The notes below the pieces were generated by a model. It made no database searches, was not told where the DNA came from, and saw nothing but the letters and a program-made list of their open reading frames with translations. A program made the position numbers and the translations under genes. From contig JBBTRS010000033.1 of assembly GCA_038065115.1 (NCBI GenBank), positions 1 through 14,838 of the forward strand: a stretch of DNA of 14,838 bases. Reading direction: 5' to 3'. Origin of the DNA: MFKM01 sp038065115 (GTDB lineage Bacteria; Patescibacteriota; Minisyncoccia; UBA6257; MFKM01). Positions 5,359-12,347 of the stretch are shown here, one piece after another. Position 1 is the stretch's first letter; each line of letters opens with the position of its first letter.

Positions 5359-5663
5359 CTATTTTAAAGTTTCTTTCAGCCAATGAAAATATTTTTTGTT
5401 CACTTTTCTGACGGGAATTCCGGCAATACAAGGAACTTTATAGCTGTGATTTTTTGAAATGAATTTTTCAACTTTTTTGAAATTAATCTTACGGGTTTTA
5501 ATAATCGCGGCTGCTTCTTTGGTTTTTTTGATTTTCCCTTCTTCAAAATAAACCGAATCAGCCGGAAAAATATTGACGCAGGCGGCCAATTTTTGGCGAA
5601 TTAGCTCTTCGGCCGTCTTTTCGGCTTCTTCTTTATCAGAAAGTGCTGAATAGATAAAATCAT
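5359..5663 (-). pseudogene. cutA: CutA1 family protein with an apparent frameshift after the start codon
   Basis: CutA1 is a small trimeric ferredoxin-like protein linked to divalent-cation tolerance. The reading frame ending at 5359 matches the family: SDKEEAEKTAEELIRQKLAA, CVNIFPADSVYFEEGKIKK, AAAIIKTRKINFKKVEKFI, YKVPCIAGIPV and YFHWLKETL. That frame has no ATG, GTG or TTG at the right place. The natural start would be the ATG at 5663, but it is one base out of frame. If the run of four T's right after it had five, the protein would begin MIFIYSALSDKEE, exactly the family form, at 101 residues. An intact ORF starting at an internal ATG (5589) would lack the first strand. Possible explanations are a true mutation, an assembly error in a T-run, slippage, or a rare start codon. 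The gene follows the YrdC gene by 30 bases. Confidence 0.8.
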
Positions 5664-5693
5664 ATGAATTGCTTTTATTATGTCGTTGGTATG

Positions 5694-6287
5694 TCAGAAA
5701 CGGATAATCAGGGGTTTTTCTCGCGTTAAATCAATGATTTTTGAGGGTTTATTTTCAGGCAAATCGCCGGTGTCTACAATCAAATCCGGCATTGTCTTTT
5801 TGTCGGTAAATTGTTTCAAAACTTCTTTAATTTTGGTCGTTGCCTGATTTCCCGAAATATTGGCCGAGGTCTGGGCCAATGGAAAATTTATTTTTTCAAA
5901 AAGCGAATCTATCAGTTTATAATCGGGAATCCTTATGCCAATGGTTTTATTTTCAGCCGCCAATCCTTCCGGTAGATTATTTTTCGCTTTCAAAATTACG
6001 GTTATCTCCCCCGGCCAATTTCTTTTCAGAAATTTTGCCTGTTTTTCATTAAAAAAAGCGTGTTCCCCCGCCATTTTTATGTCTTTGACGAAAATAGCCA
6101 GAGGTTTTGTCTTGGGTCGTTTTTTGATTTTGAAAATTTTTCCAACCGCTCTTTTATTTCTTGCGTCCCCTAAAAGGCCGTAAACGGTATCCGTCGGGAA
6201 AACCACCAGCCCGCCTTTTTTGATGATTTCGGCGGCTTTTTCAACGGCTTTTTTATCCGGATTTTCGGGATTAATCTTGATAATCAT
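5694..6287 (-). CDS. Sua5/YciO/YrdC-family L-threonylcarbamoyladenylate synthase
   Basis: YrdC/TsaC proteins make threonylcarbamoyl-AMP from threonine, bicarbonate and ATP, for the t6A modification at position 37 of ANN-decoding tRNAs. Visible motifs are KAAEIIKKGGLVVFPTDTVYGL at the N-terminus, KIKKRPKTKPLAIFV, WPGEITVIL, TIGIRIPDY, FPLAQTSANISG and the ending PSKIIDLTREKPLIIR. These cover the nucleotide- and threonine-binding core. At 197 residues this is a YrdC-length protein, not the longer Sua5. I chose the ATG at 6287 (MIIKINPEN) over a TTG at 6314, because it gives the usual N-terminus and overlaps the chorismate mutase end by only 17 bases. It belongs to the minus-strand operon led by tyrA-pheA. 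Confidence 0.9.
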   Translation of the reverse strand: MIIKINPENPDKKAVEKAAEIIKKGGLVVFPTDTVYGLLGDARNKRAVGKIFKIKKRPKTKPLAIFVKDIKMAGEHAFFNEKQAKFLKRNWPGEITVILKAKNNLPEGLAAENKTIGIRIPDYKLIDSLFEKINFPLAQTSANISGNQATTKIKEVLKQFTDKKTMPDLIVDTGDLPENKPSKIIDLTREKPLIIRF

Positions 6288-6549
6288 TTTTCTGTTTAAT
6301 ACGGGATTCCTCAATAATTAATTTAAATATTTTTTCAATCATTAGTTCATCTAATTTCATTGCTTTTGCCAGATCTCTTTTTGTTCTTAAAATCTCTTTC
6401 TCTCTTTTTCCGTCAATAATTGGAAGATTGTTTTTAATCTTGAATCTAGCGATTTTTGAAACTAAAGAAAACCTTTCGGCTAATTTTTGTATAATTTCCG
6501 AATCAATTTTGTCTATCTTTTTTCTCAAATTTTCCAATTCCTTTGGCAT
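6271..6549 (-). CDS. aroQ: Chorismate mutase, AroQ type, stand-alone
   Basis: It converts chorismate to prephenate, the substrate of both halves of the fusion protein encoded just upstream. The 92 residues carry the AroQ active-site pattern: LRKKIDKID (R9), AERFSLV (R26), FKIKNN (K37), PIIDGKRE (D46, R49, E50) and EESRIKQ (E81, Q86). This is the usual size for a monofunctional AroQ. It starts four bases after the stop of the fusion gene, so the two are coupled, and it overlaps the YrdC gene downstream. No ACT or other regulatory domain is fused to it. The placement makes a complete chorismate-to-phenylpyruvate/4-hydroxyphenylpyruvate unit on one message. Confidence 0.92.
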   Translation of the reverse strand: MPKELENLRKKIDKIDSEIIQKLAERFSLVSKIARFKIKNNLPIIDGKREKEILRTKRDLAKAMKLDELMIEKIFKLIIEESRIKQKNDYQD

Positions 6550-6553
6550 GACT

Positions 6554-8251
6554 TTAGGAAACGCCCAAAATTCTGAGTACAGCGCAATTGTTTTTTATTT
6601 CTTTAAGTGCCTCTTTTAAATTCTCTTTTTCCGGCAAGCTCTCAACTTCTAAAAAGAAATAATAATTCCATTTGCCGACCGCGCTGGGCCGGGAATGAAG
6701 CTTAGTCAGATTAATTTTCCGATTGGCAAAAGAATCCAGAATGTCTCTTAGAATCCCCGGCCGGTCATAAACCACAATCAAAATCAGGGTCCGGCGGACT
6801 TTTAATTGCCGGCTTATCGCTGGCTGCTCGGCTTTTGATAAAAGATAAAATTGGGTTGTGTTATGTTTCTTATCTTCAATATTTTCGGCCAAAACCTTTA
6901 ACCCATATTTTTTAGCCGCTTCATGACTAGCGATGAAAGCAACAGTGGAATCTTTGGTTGAAAGAATGGCCTGGGTTGAACTGGAAGTGCTTTCTAAAAT
7001 TGCGTGAGGAAAATTCCTGGCCAACCAGTTCCGGCACTGGGCCAAGGGCTGAAGGTGTGATTTGATTATTTTAATTTTGGCTGGATTTTTTGTTCTTGCC
7101 AACAAACAATGATGAATATCCAAATCATAGGAACCGATTACCGAAAGCGGAAAATTAATAAGATTATTCAAAGTCTCTTGGATAATACCCTCGGAAGAAT
7201 TCTCAGCCGGTGCCAGGCCGAAACTAACCTCGTTGTTATTGACGGCTTCAAAAATTTCGGTGATGGTCGGATAAGAAACCAAAGCCGTCTTTGGAAAAAT
7301 ATTGGCGGCCGCCTGGTAGGAATAAGTGCCTTCCGGCCCCAAAAAAGCGAGTTTTGTCTTTTTGGTTCCTTTCAGATTGAGTTTGATTTTCCGGTTTTTG
7401 ATTTCAACCGGCTGATGCTCCAATAAAGAAACAATCTCCGTGGATTTCAGTTGGGCCACCGGAATGAAATTATCCATGAAGCCGGCTGTTTCTCTGAATA
7501 ATTTGACGAATGCCCGGTAATTCCGGCTTTTGACCGCCGAACCGAGACGCCGGCTTTCCGAGAAAAATTCCTTCAAAATTTTCCGGAAAAAGGGATTCTC
7601 TATCTCCAGCTCGGCGTAAAGTTCGGGATTGCTCCCCAGAATCCGGCCCATCAAAATGCTCTGGAGCCGGAAAACGGGCGTAGTGTAGGCGTCAAGAACC
7701 GAAAGATTCTGTTTCTGGAGGGTCCGCGCCAGAACGATATTGATGAAATGCGTCAAGGCCTGAATTATCGCCATTTCCCGGTCGTGTTTTTTAGCGGTGG
7801 TAAAAATAACTTTGGCGCCGTTTTTCTCGAAAACATTTTTAAGGTAATTAACCCAGTGATTCCGGCGGCCCTGGCAAAAAATAATCAGTTGATTTTTAAC
7901 CGAGGGTGCTAATGGCCCAAAAAGCGGATGAATGCCTAAAACGCCACATTTCGCTTTCATCATTTCCTTTAGGGATTTTTCCTTAAGCGAAGTGAAATCC
8001 GCAAAAAGCGCCTCCGGGCGCATATATTTGGATATTTTTTTGATAACTCCGGCAGTCGCCCTCAAAGGGACGGAAACAATCACGATATCGGCGGTGGCGG
8101 CCAGTTTTTCCGGTTTTAATTTGGTTTTCCGGCCAGCGATTAAAACTTTCATGTCGTTATTTTCAAAAAACGACTTGAACCATTGGCCGAATTGACTGGT
8201 GCCTCCGATAATACCGATGACCGGCTTTGAATTTGTTTTTACTAAAGACAT
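6554..8251 (-). CDS. TyrA-PheA fusion: prephenate dehydrogenase / prephenate dehydratase with ACT domain
   Basis: The 565-residue protein joins the two enzymes that divide prephenate between tyrosine and phenylalanine. Residues 10-280 are TyrA-like: a Rossmann start IGIIGGTSQFGQWF (12-25), DFTSLKEKS (85-93), the active-site HPLFGP (108-113) and ALTHF (165-169). Residues 300-475 are a prephenate dehydratase: LAFLGPEGTYSYQAA (301-315), PAENSSEG (348-355), ESTSSSTQAI (420-429) and NTTQF (464-468). Residues 488-565 are an ACT domain with PGILRDIL (498-505) and HSRPS (519-523), the Phe-binding equivalents of GALxxxL and ESRP. The usual dehydratase TRF motif reads TQF here, with the catalytic Thr kept. 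Chorismate mutase follows on a separate ORF. The start at 8251 is one base after the stop of a short upstream ORF. Confidence 0.93.
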   Translation of the reverse strand: MSLVKTNSKPVIGIIGGTSQFGQWFKSFFENNDMKVLIAGRKTKLKPEKLAATADIVIVSVPLRATAGVIKKISKYMRPEALFADFTSLKEKSLKEMMKAKCGVLGIHPLFGPLAPSVKNQLIIFCQGRRNHWVNYLKNVFEKNGAKVIFTTAKKHDREMAIIQALTHFINIVLARTLQKQNLSVLDAYTTPVFRLQSILMGRILGSNPELYAELEIENPFFRKILKEFFSESRRLGSAVKSRNYRAFVKLFRETAGFMDNFIPVAQLKSTEIVSLLEHQPVEIKNRKIKLNLKGTKKTKLAFLGPEGTYSYQAAANIFPKTALVSYPTITEIFEAVNNNEVSFGLAPAENSSEGIIQETLNNLINFPLSVIGSYDLDIHHCLLARTKNPAKIKIIKSHLQPLAQCRNWLARNFPHAILESTSSSTQAILSTKDSTVAFIASHEAAKKYGLKVLAENIEDKKHNTTQFYLLSKAEQPAISRQLKVRRTLILIVVYDRPGILRDILDSFANRKINLTKLHSRPSAVGKWNYYFFLEVESLPEKENLKEALKEIKNNCAVLRILGVS

Positions 8252-8252
8252 T

Positions 8253-8324
8253 TTATTGAAGTTTTTCCTGAATCCGCCTTTTTTCCGAAAAACCGATTTT
8301 CATTTTTTCGACCAGCCGCCTCAC
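8253..8324 (-). CDS. Very short ORF abutting tyrA-pheA (23 aa), doubtful
   Basis: A GTG-started frame (VRRLVEKMKIGFSEKRRIQE...) ends one base before the ATG of the fusion gene, and the open frame extends further upstream without a start codon. It has the look of an amphipathic, basic helix but I recognise no family. No Shine-Dalgarno sequence is seen. It may be the remnant of a gene end, a coupling ORF or chance. It has no run of Phe or Tyr codons, so it is not an attenuator leader peptide. Confidence 0.2.
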   Translation of the reverse strand: MRRLVEKMKIGFSEKRRIQEKLQ

Positions 8325-8362
8325 GGTGTCTATAATTAAGAAATTGTCAAATTCCCCGGAAT

Positions 8363-9685
8363 TTAATACAAATACCCCCAAGTTTGCAATTTGTCGCTGT
8401 CGCTGGGCCATTTATGGCCAATATCAGTGCGATAAAACATATTTTGCGCCATTATATTTTTAACCCGGGAATAAACCTGGGTTCGAGCCTCGGCGACTGT
8501 GCTGCCTGAAGCGGTAATCACTAACAGGCAACCGGATTCGCCGGCAATTCTCCAAACTCCTTCTTCCAATTTTATATCTTCAATGTGCACGCCTTCCAAA
8601 TTGCCGGGTTTCTTAAAAAGAATCGGCAAGTCCCGATACATTTCCACGAGATCCTTGTTATTGCGCGACAAATGAGTCGGCACTAGAATCCTAACGCCAA
8701 CCTGAAATCCCCGCTTGGTTTTTAATTCAAATGTTTCGCCCCGCGCTAATTTTGACAACCATTCTCCGGTCAGCATTGATATTCCTTCCAATTGAATAGG
8801 AATTGTTGGATAACCAAAACGACAAGTGAATTCCAGGGGATAGATTCCTTTGCCGTTAACAATGCAATTTATATCAACATAACCGATATAGCCGGATTCC
8901 GCCAAAGCCGGTTTCATTTTTTCCAGGGTCATTTTAAACAAGGTGTTGGGCTTGCTCCAAAACATCAAAGTGCCCATTTCGCCGCTGAAAGGACCAATGT
9001 CGCCGGGGAAAATCCTTTTATGTTCAAAATTGACATTGATAGGCAGAATAAAATCTTTGCCGTTAAAAAAAGCGCCGGTGGCCACCTCAACGCCGGAAGC
9101 ATATTTTTGCAACTGGAAAACAGGGGCTTTTTTTTGCCAAACATTTTTATTTTGCTCCAAAAGCACCAGAAGATCCTTGCCGTCATCTTCTTCCCCTAAA
9201 AACGAAAGCCCTTTGCCGCTGGAAGGCACATTGCCGCTGGGTTTAAACACATAACGGTCGGGGTTGTTTTTGATAAATTCAATGGCTTGGTCGTAATTGG
9301 AAAATTGCCACTGGGGCAAAATATTGATGCCGTGTCTTTTCATTTCCATCTGGCCGAATTCCCGATCCATTTCTAATTTGTCGGTATAAACGCTCCCGCC
9401 AATAATCAGTTTCCCGTTCTTTCGCAATTTATCGGCAATTTCGCCGAATTCAACGTCGTCAAAAATAATAATATCAGCCCAGTCCTTGTAAGATTCCCAA
9501 TTATCCACTTTTTCCACAAAACCGTTATAAACATCAGCGTCTTCTTTAGCCTTTATATAGACCTTAACCAAGTGGCCTTCTTTGCTTAACTGCCAAGCCA
9601 AGTCGCCGCTTAAGCTTTCCAAGGATACAAACAAAAATTTTTTTGGTTGCTGCCCGATTTGGTTTAAATTATTAACGCCGTTCAT
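8363..9685 (-). CDS. PurD-like ATP-grasp ligase (phosphoribosylamine-glycine ligase family)
   Basis: The 440 residues follow the PurD plan: a Rossmann-like N-domain (FLFVSLESLSGDLAWQLSKEG), an ATP-grasp core (RYVFKPSGNVPSSGKGLSF; QKYASGVEVATGAFFNGKDF; PINVNFEHKRIFPGDIGPFS, matching the E.KR...GD.GPNTGGMG stretch of PurD; YIGYVDINCIVNGKGIYPLE), FTCRFGYPTIPIQL where PurD has NxRFGDPE, and a C-domain ending FYRTDIGHKW. Classical PurD joins 5-phosphoribosylamine and glycine. Here the N-terminal glycine-rich motif and the GDPE motif are altered (GYPT), and no other purine gene is nearby. The substrate may therefore differ. N-terminal residues 1-15 precede the fold. A promoter lies at 9727-9755. 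Confidence 0.75.
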   Translation of the reverse strand: MNGVNNLNQIGQQPKKFLFVSLESLSGDLAWQLSKEGHLVKVYIKAKEDADVYNGFVEKVDNWESYKDWADIIIFDDVEFGEIADKLRKNGKLIIGGSVYTDKLEMDREFGQMEMKRHGINILPQWQFSNYDQAIEFIKNNPDRYVFKPSGNVPSSGKGLSFLGEEDDGKDLLVLLEQNKNVWQKKAPVFQLQKYASGVEVATGAFFNGKDFILPINVNFEHKRIFPGDIGPFSGEMGTLMFWSKPNTLFKMTLEKMKPALAESGYIGYVDINCIVNGKGIYPLEFTCRFGYPTIPIQLEGISMLTGEWLSKLARGETFELKTKRGFQVGVRILVPTHLSRNNKDLVEMYRDLPILFKKPGNLEGVHIEDIKLEEGVWRIAGESGCLLVITASGSTVAEARTQVYSRVKNIMAQNMFYRTDIGHKWPSDSDKLQTWGYLY

Positions 9686-9726
9686 TGATTTTAAAAAAAT
9701 TAAATTAATTTCTTTTATTATTTATA

Positions 9727-9755
9727 ATTAAAATCCCGATTGGGACAGATGTCAA
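9727..9755 (-). promoter_or_regulatory. Promoter of the PurD-like gene
   Basis: On the minus strand a perfect TTGACA (9750-9755), a 17-base spacer and TTTAAT (9727-9732, 5 of 6 to consensus) predict a start near 9720, about 35 bases before the ATG. No Shine-Dalgarno sequence is seen in the AT-rich leader. Confidence 0.7.
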
Positions 9756-9785
9756 TAAATTTTTCGCTTAACTTTTCATCCGCGA

Positions 9786-9923
9786 TTATTTTATTTTTCC
9801 TTTTCTTCCGAAAGAAATAAATTTTGTTTTGACCACTTTTAAATATTGGCGGGAACGAAAAGAAGACGGCGTTCTGTAAGCCGGCCGTCCTCGGCGATTG
9901 CCCACCTTGGCGTAGTTTTTCAT
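9786..9923 (-). CDS. Possible small basic protein, 45 aa, unknown
   Basis: In the 245-base gap between the M15 peptidase and the PurD-like gene, an ATG-started frame encodes MKNYAKVGNRRGRPAYRTPS, then SFRSRQYLKVVKTKFISFGR and KGKIK. It is very rich in Lys and Arg with no acidic residue, reminiscent of small ribosome-associated or nucleic-acid-binding proteins. I recognise no family. It starts seven bases after the peptidase stop, as in an operon, but no Shine-Dalgarno sequence is visible. An imperfect stem (GACGGC/GCCGTC) followed by T-rich sequence lies inside it and could instead be a terminator for the peptidase operon. The two readings compete. Confidence 0.35.
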   Translation of the reverse strand: MKNYAKVGNRRGRPAYRTPSSFRSRQYLKVVKTKFISFGRKGKIK

Positions 9924-9930
9924 AGCATGA

Positions 9931-10653
9931 TTATTTAATCGTCAAAAGCTTTCCGGAACATTGTTCCGGCGATGATTCGTAATGCCAGTGCCAGGGCTCG
10001 AATTTAACTCCGAGTTTGTTATCTTTGGGAAACGACAAATAAAATCCGAACTTGGCTGCGTTTTTTTTCAGCCATCGGTATTCTTCGGTTTGAGAAAAAT
10101 CCCTTTTGTTTTTTTTCAAAATTTCAATGCTGGTAAAATCCACGGCTTGCTTTCCCGGGCAGCCGTGTTCGCTATAACCCGGCAAAGCAACGCCTTTCAT
10201 GGTCTTTTTTATGTTCCAAAAATTTTTTTCAAGATAACCCAAAAAAACAATCATCTGATAAGCCGGCGAACGGTATCCTGACTTTATTAAAAACGATTTC
10301 CCCGTTTCCTTTTTAATGGCTTGATTCATTTTTTTAAACGCTCCATAGACTTCCCCGGGTAAAAAAGAAACGGGGAGATGACGAATTATCCCTTTGTTTT
10401 TGTATTTCTGTCCTCTGACCGCAACTAAATCTTCGGGAGTGCGTTTAATGCCGTAAAAAGGCGTTTTTTTGCCGTATTTTGAGATATTAAGATTCTGAAT
10501 TTTCTTTATCAGCTTCTTTTCTTCAAAATCCAATAAAAACAAAAAAACCCGATAATCCATTAAAACGACTTTCCCGCGGCTCCGCCGTTTTAGAGATGAA
10601 AATTTTTTTAAAATCTTTTCAAGAACCTCAATTTCTTTTGTCTGGAACTTCAT
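9931..10653 (-). CDS. VanY/DacB-type D-Ala-D-Ala carboxypeptidase-like protein (M15)
   Basis: M15 zinc peptidases trim D-Ala from peptidoglycan stem peptides. The 240 residues hold the family motifs in order: SGYRS at 125-129, SEHGCPGKQAVDF at 161-173 (zinc ligands H163 and D172) and EPWHWHY at 219-225 (catalytic E219, zinc ligand H222). The catalytic domain is preceded by ~100 residues with no resemblance I know. There is no N-terminal signal peptide: the protein begins MKFQTKEIEVLEKILKKF, a charged helix, and residues 29-42 are hydrophobic but lie between charged stretches. The gene starts six bases after the NlpC/P60-like gene, so the two cell-wall-type hydrolases are co-transcribed. Export, if it occurs, uses an unusual route. 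Confidence 0.88.
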   Translation of the reverse strand: MKFQTKEIEVLEKILKKFSSLKRRSRGKVVLMDYRVFLFLLDFEEKKLIKKIQNLNISKYGKKTPFYGIKRTPEDLVAVRGQKYKNKGIIRHLPVSFLPGEVYGAFKKMNQAIKKETGKSFLIKSGYRSPAYQMIVFLGYLEKNFWNIKKTMKGVALPGYSEHGCPGKQAVDFTSIEILKKNKRDFSQTEEYRWLKKNAAKFGFYLSFPKDNKLGVKFEPWHWHYESSPEQCSGKLLTIK

Positions 10654-10658
10654 TTTCG

Positions 10659-11132
10659 TTATTTGATGTCTGGATGAGTGAAAATTTTTTCAATTTTGCG
10701 TCTCGGCTGATTATTTCTGGTTTTGCCGTAAGTAAAATGATGAACCGCCGGAACCCTTTTTTTAAAATAAAAAAAGGCGTTGCTGACGGCTTTGTCGCCG
10801 CCAATGTAAAATCCAATGTGCTTATGCCCGTTTTTTTCTTCCCAAAGCAAAACATCGCCCGGTTTTAATTTTTTGGTTTCGCGCCAGCCGTTTTTCGCCA
10901 TATCCTTCAAGGTGACGTTAACCGTCGCATGGGGAAAATCCACCAAAGAAAATATTTTTAAGATGGAGGACACGAAAAAAGCGCAGGAATCGCGCCCATT
11001 TTCCAGAACATCTCTCTTGTCGCCCTTCCCGCCGGTCACGAAAAGATTGCGAAACAGTCGGCTCTTGGGGCTGTTTTTTATCATCTGAAGGTAGGTTTCG
11101 CGGAGTAATCTTTTGATTTTTGTTTTTGCCAT
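10659..11132 (-). CDS. NlpC/P60-like (C40) cysteine peptidase or amidase
   Basis: The 157-residue protein has the NlpC/P60 layout: RDSCAFFVSSIL with the nucleophile C50, KPGDVLLWEEKNG at 90-102 and HKHIGFYIGGDKAVSN with H105 as the likely catalytic His. Such enzymes cut gamma-D-Glu-diamino acid or related bonds in peptidoglycan. The third catalytic residue is not obvious. The N-terminus (MAKTKIKRLLRETYLQMIKN) is basic and lacks a signal peptide. The gene lies 57 bases after tgt and five bases before the M15 peptidase gene. The pairing suggests joint action on one substrate, perhaps turnover of peptidoglycan fragments inside the cell or attack on a neighbour's wall. That part is inference. Confidence 0.78.
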   Translation of the reverse strand: MAKTKIKRLLRETYLQMIKNSPKSRLFRNLFVTGGKGDKRDVLENGRDSCAFFVSSILKIFSLVDFPHATVNVTLKDMAKNGWRETKKLKPGDVLLWEEKNGHKHIGFYIGGDKAVSNAFFYFKKRVPAVHHFTYGKTRNNQPRRKIEKIFTHPDIK

Positions 11133-11189
11133 ATGTCCAAAGCGATGATAAACCAGATTGATTCCGGAATCAATTTTTCGCTTGTTGGT

Positions 11190-12347
11190 TTAAAATTTTC
11201 CTTTTTTAATTTTCTCCCGAATTTTAGCTATTTCGGCGTTAAAGAAATAAAGATTATGAAAAGTCAAAAACTTCAAAGCGGTAATTTCGCCGGCTCGGAA
11301 AAGATGGGCGATGTAATTCCGCCGATAATTCCGGCAAACAAAACAAGAACATTTTTTATCCAGCTGATTTTTATCTTTTAATAATTTCATTTTGGCAAAA
11401 TCAAACTTGCCTTCGGAAGTAAAAGCCACTCCGTGGCGGGCATATCGGGTCGGCACGATGCAGTCAAAGGTATCAACTCCGGCTTTAATAATTTTAACTA
11501 TATCTTCCAAACGCCCGATGCCCAAAAGATGCCTTGGTTTTTCTTCGGGCAATTCCTTTATCACCCAATCAATCATTTTAACCATTATTTTTTTGTCGTC
11601 GCCAAACTCGCCTCCAATTCCAAACCCGTCAAAAGGCAAAGAGCTGATAAATTTAGCGCTTTCAATTCTTAAATCTTTAAATTTTCCTCCCTGAACAATT
11701 CCAAACAGAGATTGACTTCCCCGCCTGCCGGCAAGCGATGATTTTTTTGATTTCAAACAAATCTTAGCCCAACGATGAGTCCTTTGAAGAGATTTTTTCG
11801 TATATTCATAATCAGCAATCGGCGAAGTGCATTCGTCAAAAGTAAAAATAATATCGGCTCCCAATGATTCCTGGATTTTAATTGATTCTTCCGGCCCTAA
11901 AAATATTTCTTGGCCATTAAGAGGCGAAGTGAAAAACACGCCGTCTTCCGTAATTTTTAAAAGTTTCGGCTGTTGCCCTTTTTTAATAAGAAAATCGGGT
12001 TTTTTTCTAAGAATTTTCCCGGTGCCAAAATCTCTTCCAAAACCCAAGCTAAAAACCTGAAAACCGCCGGAATCAGTCATTATCGGCTTCGGCCAGTTCA
12101 TAAACCGGTGAAGCCCGCCGGCGGATTTAACGATTTCCTCTCCGGGTTTCAAATGCAAATGAAAAGTATTAGAGATTAAAATCTGGGTTTTGGTTTGCTC
12201 AACTTCTTCGCTGGTTAAAGTTTTTACCACGGCTTGCGTGGCCACCGGCGCCAGGCACGGCGTTTCCACGATTCCATTTTCAGTTTTCAACAACCCCAGC
12301 CTGGCTTGGCTGATTTTTGATTTTTTAAGAATTTTAAATTCAATCAT
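11190..12347 (-). CDS. tgt: tRNA-guanine transglycosylase
   Basis: Tgt exchanges guanine-34 of GUN-anticodon tRNAs for preQ1 in bacteria. The 385 residues show ILISNTFHLHLKPGEE, TDSGGFQVFSLG with the general-base D92, SPLNGQEIFLGPEESI, FDECTSP, GIVQGG, GIGGEFG, LLGIG, DTFDCIVPTRYARHG with the nucleophile D295, and the zinc site C333, C335, C338 with H364 (FHNLYFF). All catalytic and zinc residues are present. Residues ~203-211 (SLAGRRGS) come from a 'LPAGR'-type repeat inserted just before the QSLFGIVQGG motif. The start overlaps the thrC stop (ATGA), so translation is coupled. No queuosine or preQ1 synthesis gene is in the window, so the base is probably salvaged or made elsewhere. Confidence 0.96.
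   Translation of the reverse strand: MIEFKILKKSKISQARLGLLKTENGIVETPCLAPVATQAVVKTLTSEEVEQTKTQILISNTFHLHLKPGEEIVKSAGGLHRFMNWPKPIMTDSGGFQVFSLGFGRDFGTGKILRKKPDFLIKKGQQPKLLKITEDGVFFTSPLNGQEIFLGPEESIKIQESLGADIIFTFDECTSPIADYEYTKKSLQRTHRWAKICLKSKKSSLAGRRGSQSLFGIVQGGKFKDLRIESAKFISSLPFDGFGIGGEFGDDKKIMVKMIDWVIKELPEEKPRHLLGIGRLEDIVKIIKAGVDTFDCIVPTRYARHGVAFTSEGKFDFAKMKLLKDKNQLDKKCSCFVCRNYRRNYIAHLFRAGEITALKFLTFHNLYFFNAEIAKIREKIKKGKF
11722..11737. repeat. 'LPAGR'-type palindromic fragment inside tgt
   Basis: CGCCTGCCGGCAAGCG is a near-perfect palindrome with core TGCCGGCA. It encodes part of SLAGRRGS in Tgt and shares its core with the repeats at 2512-2552 and 13733-13752. Confidence 0.6.

Noticed and set aside
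8253..8360. Possible Phe/Tyr attenuator leader peptide before tyrA-pheA
   Set aside because: The short ORF has one Phe and no Tyr, and no terminator/antiterminator pair follows it.
8465..8490. GGTTCGAGCC, resembling a tRNA T-loop
   Set aside because: It lies inside the PurD-like coding region and no acceptor or anticodon arms can be built around it.
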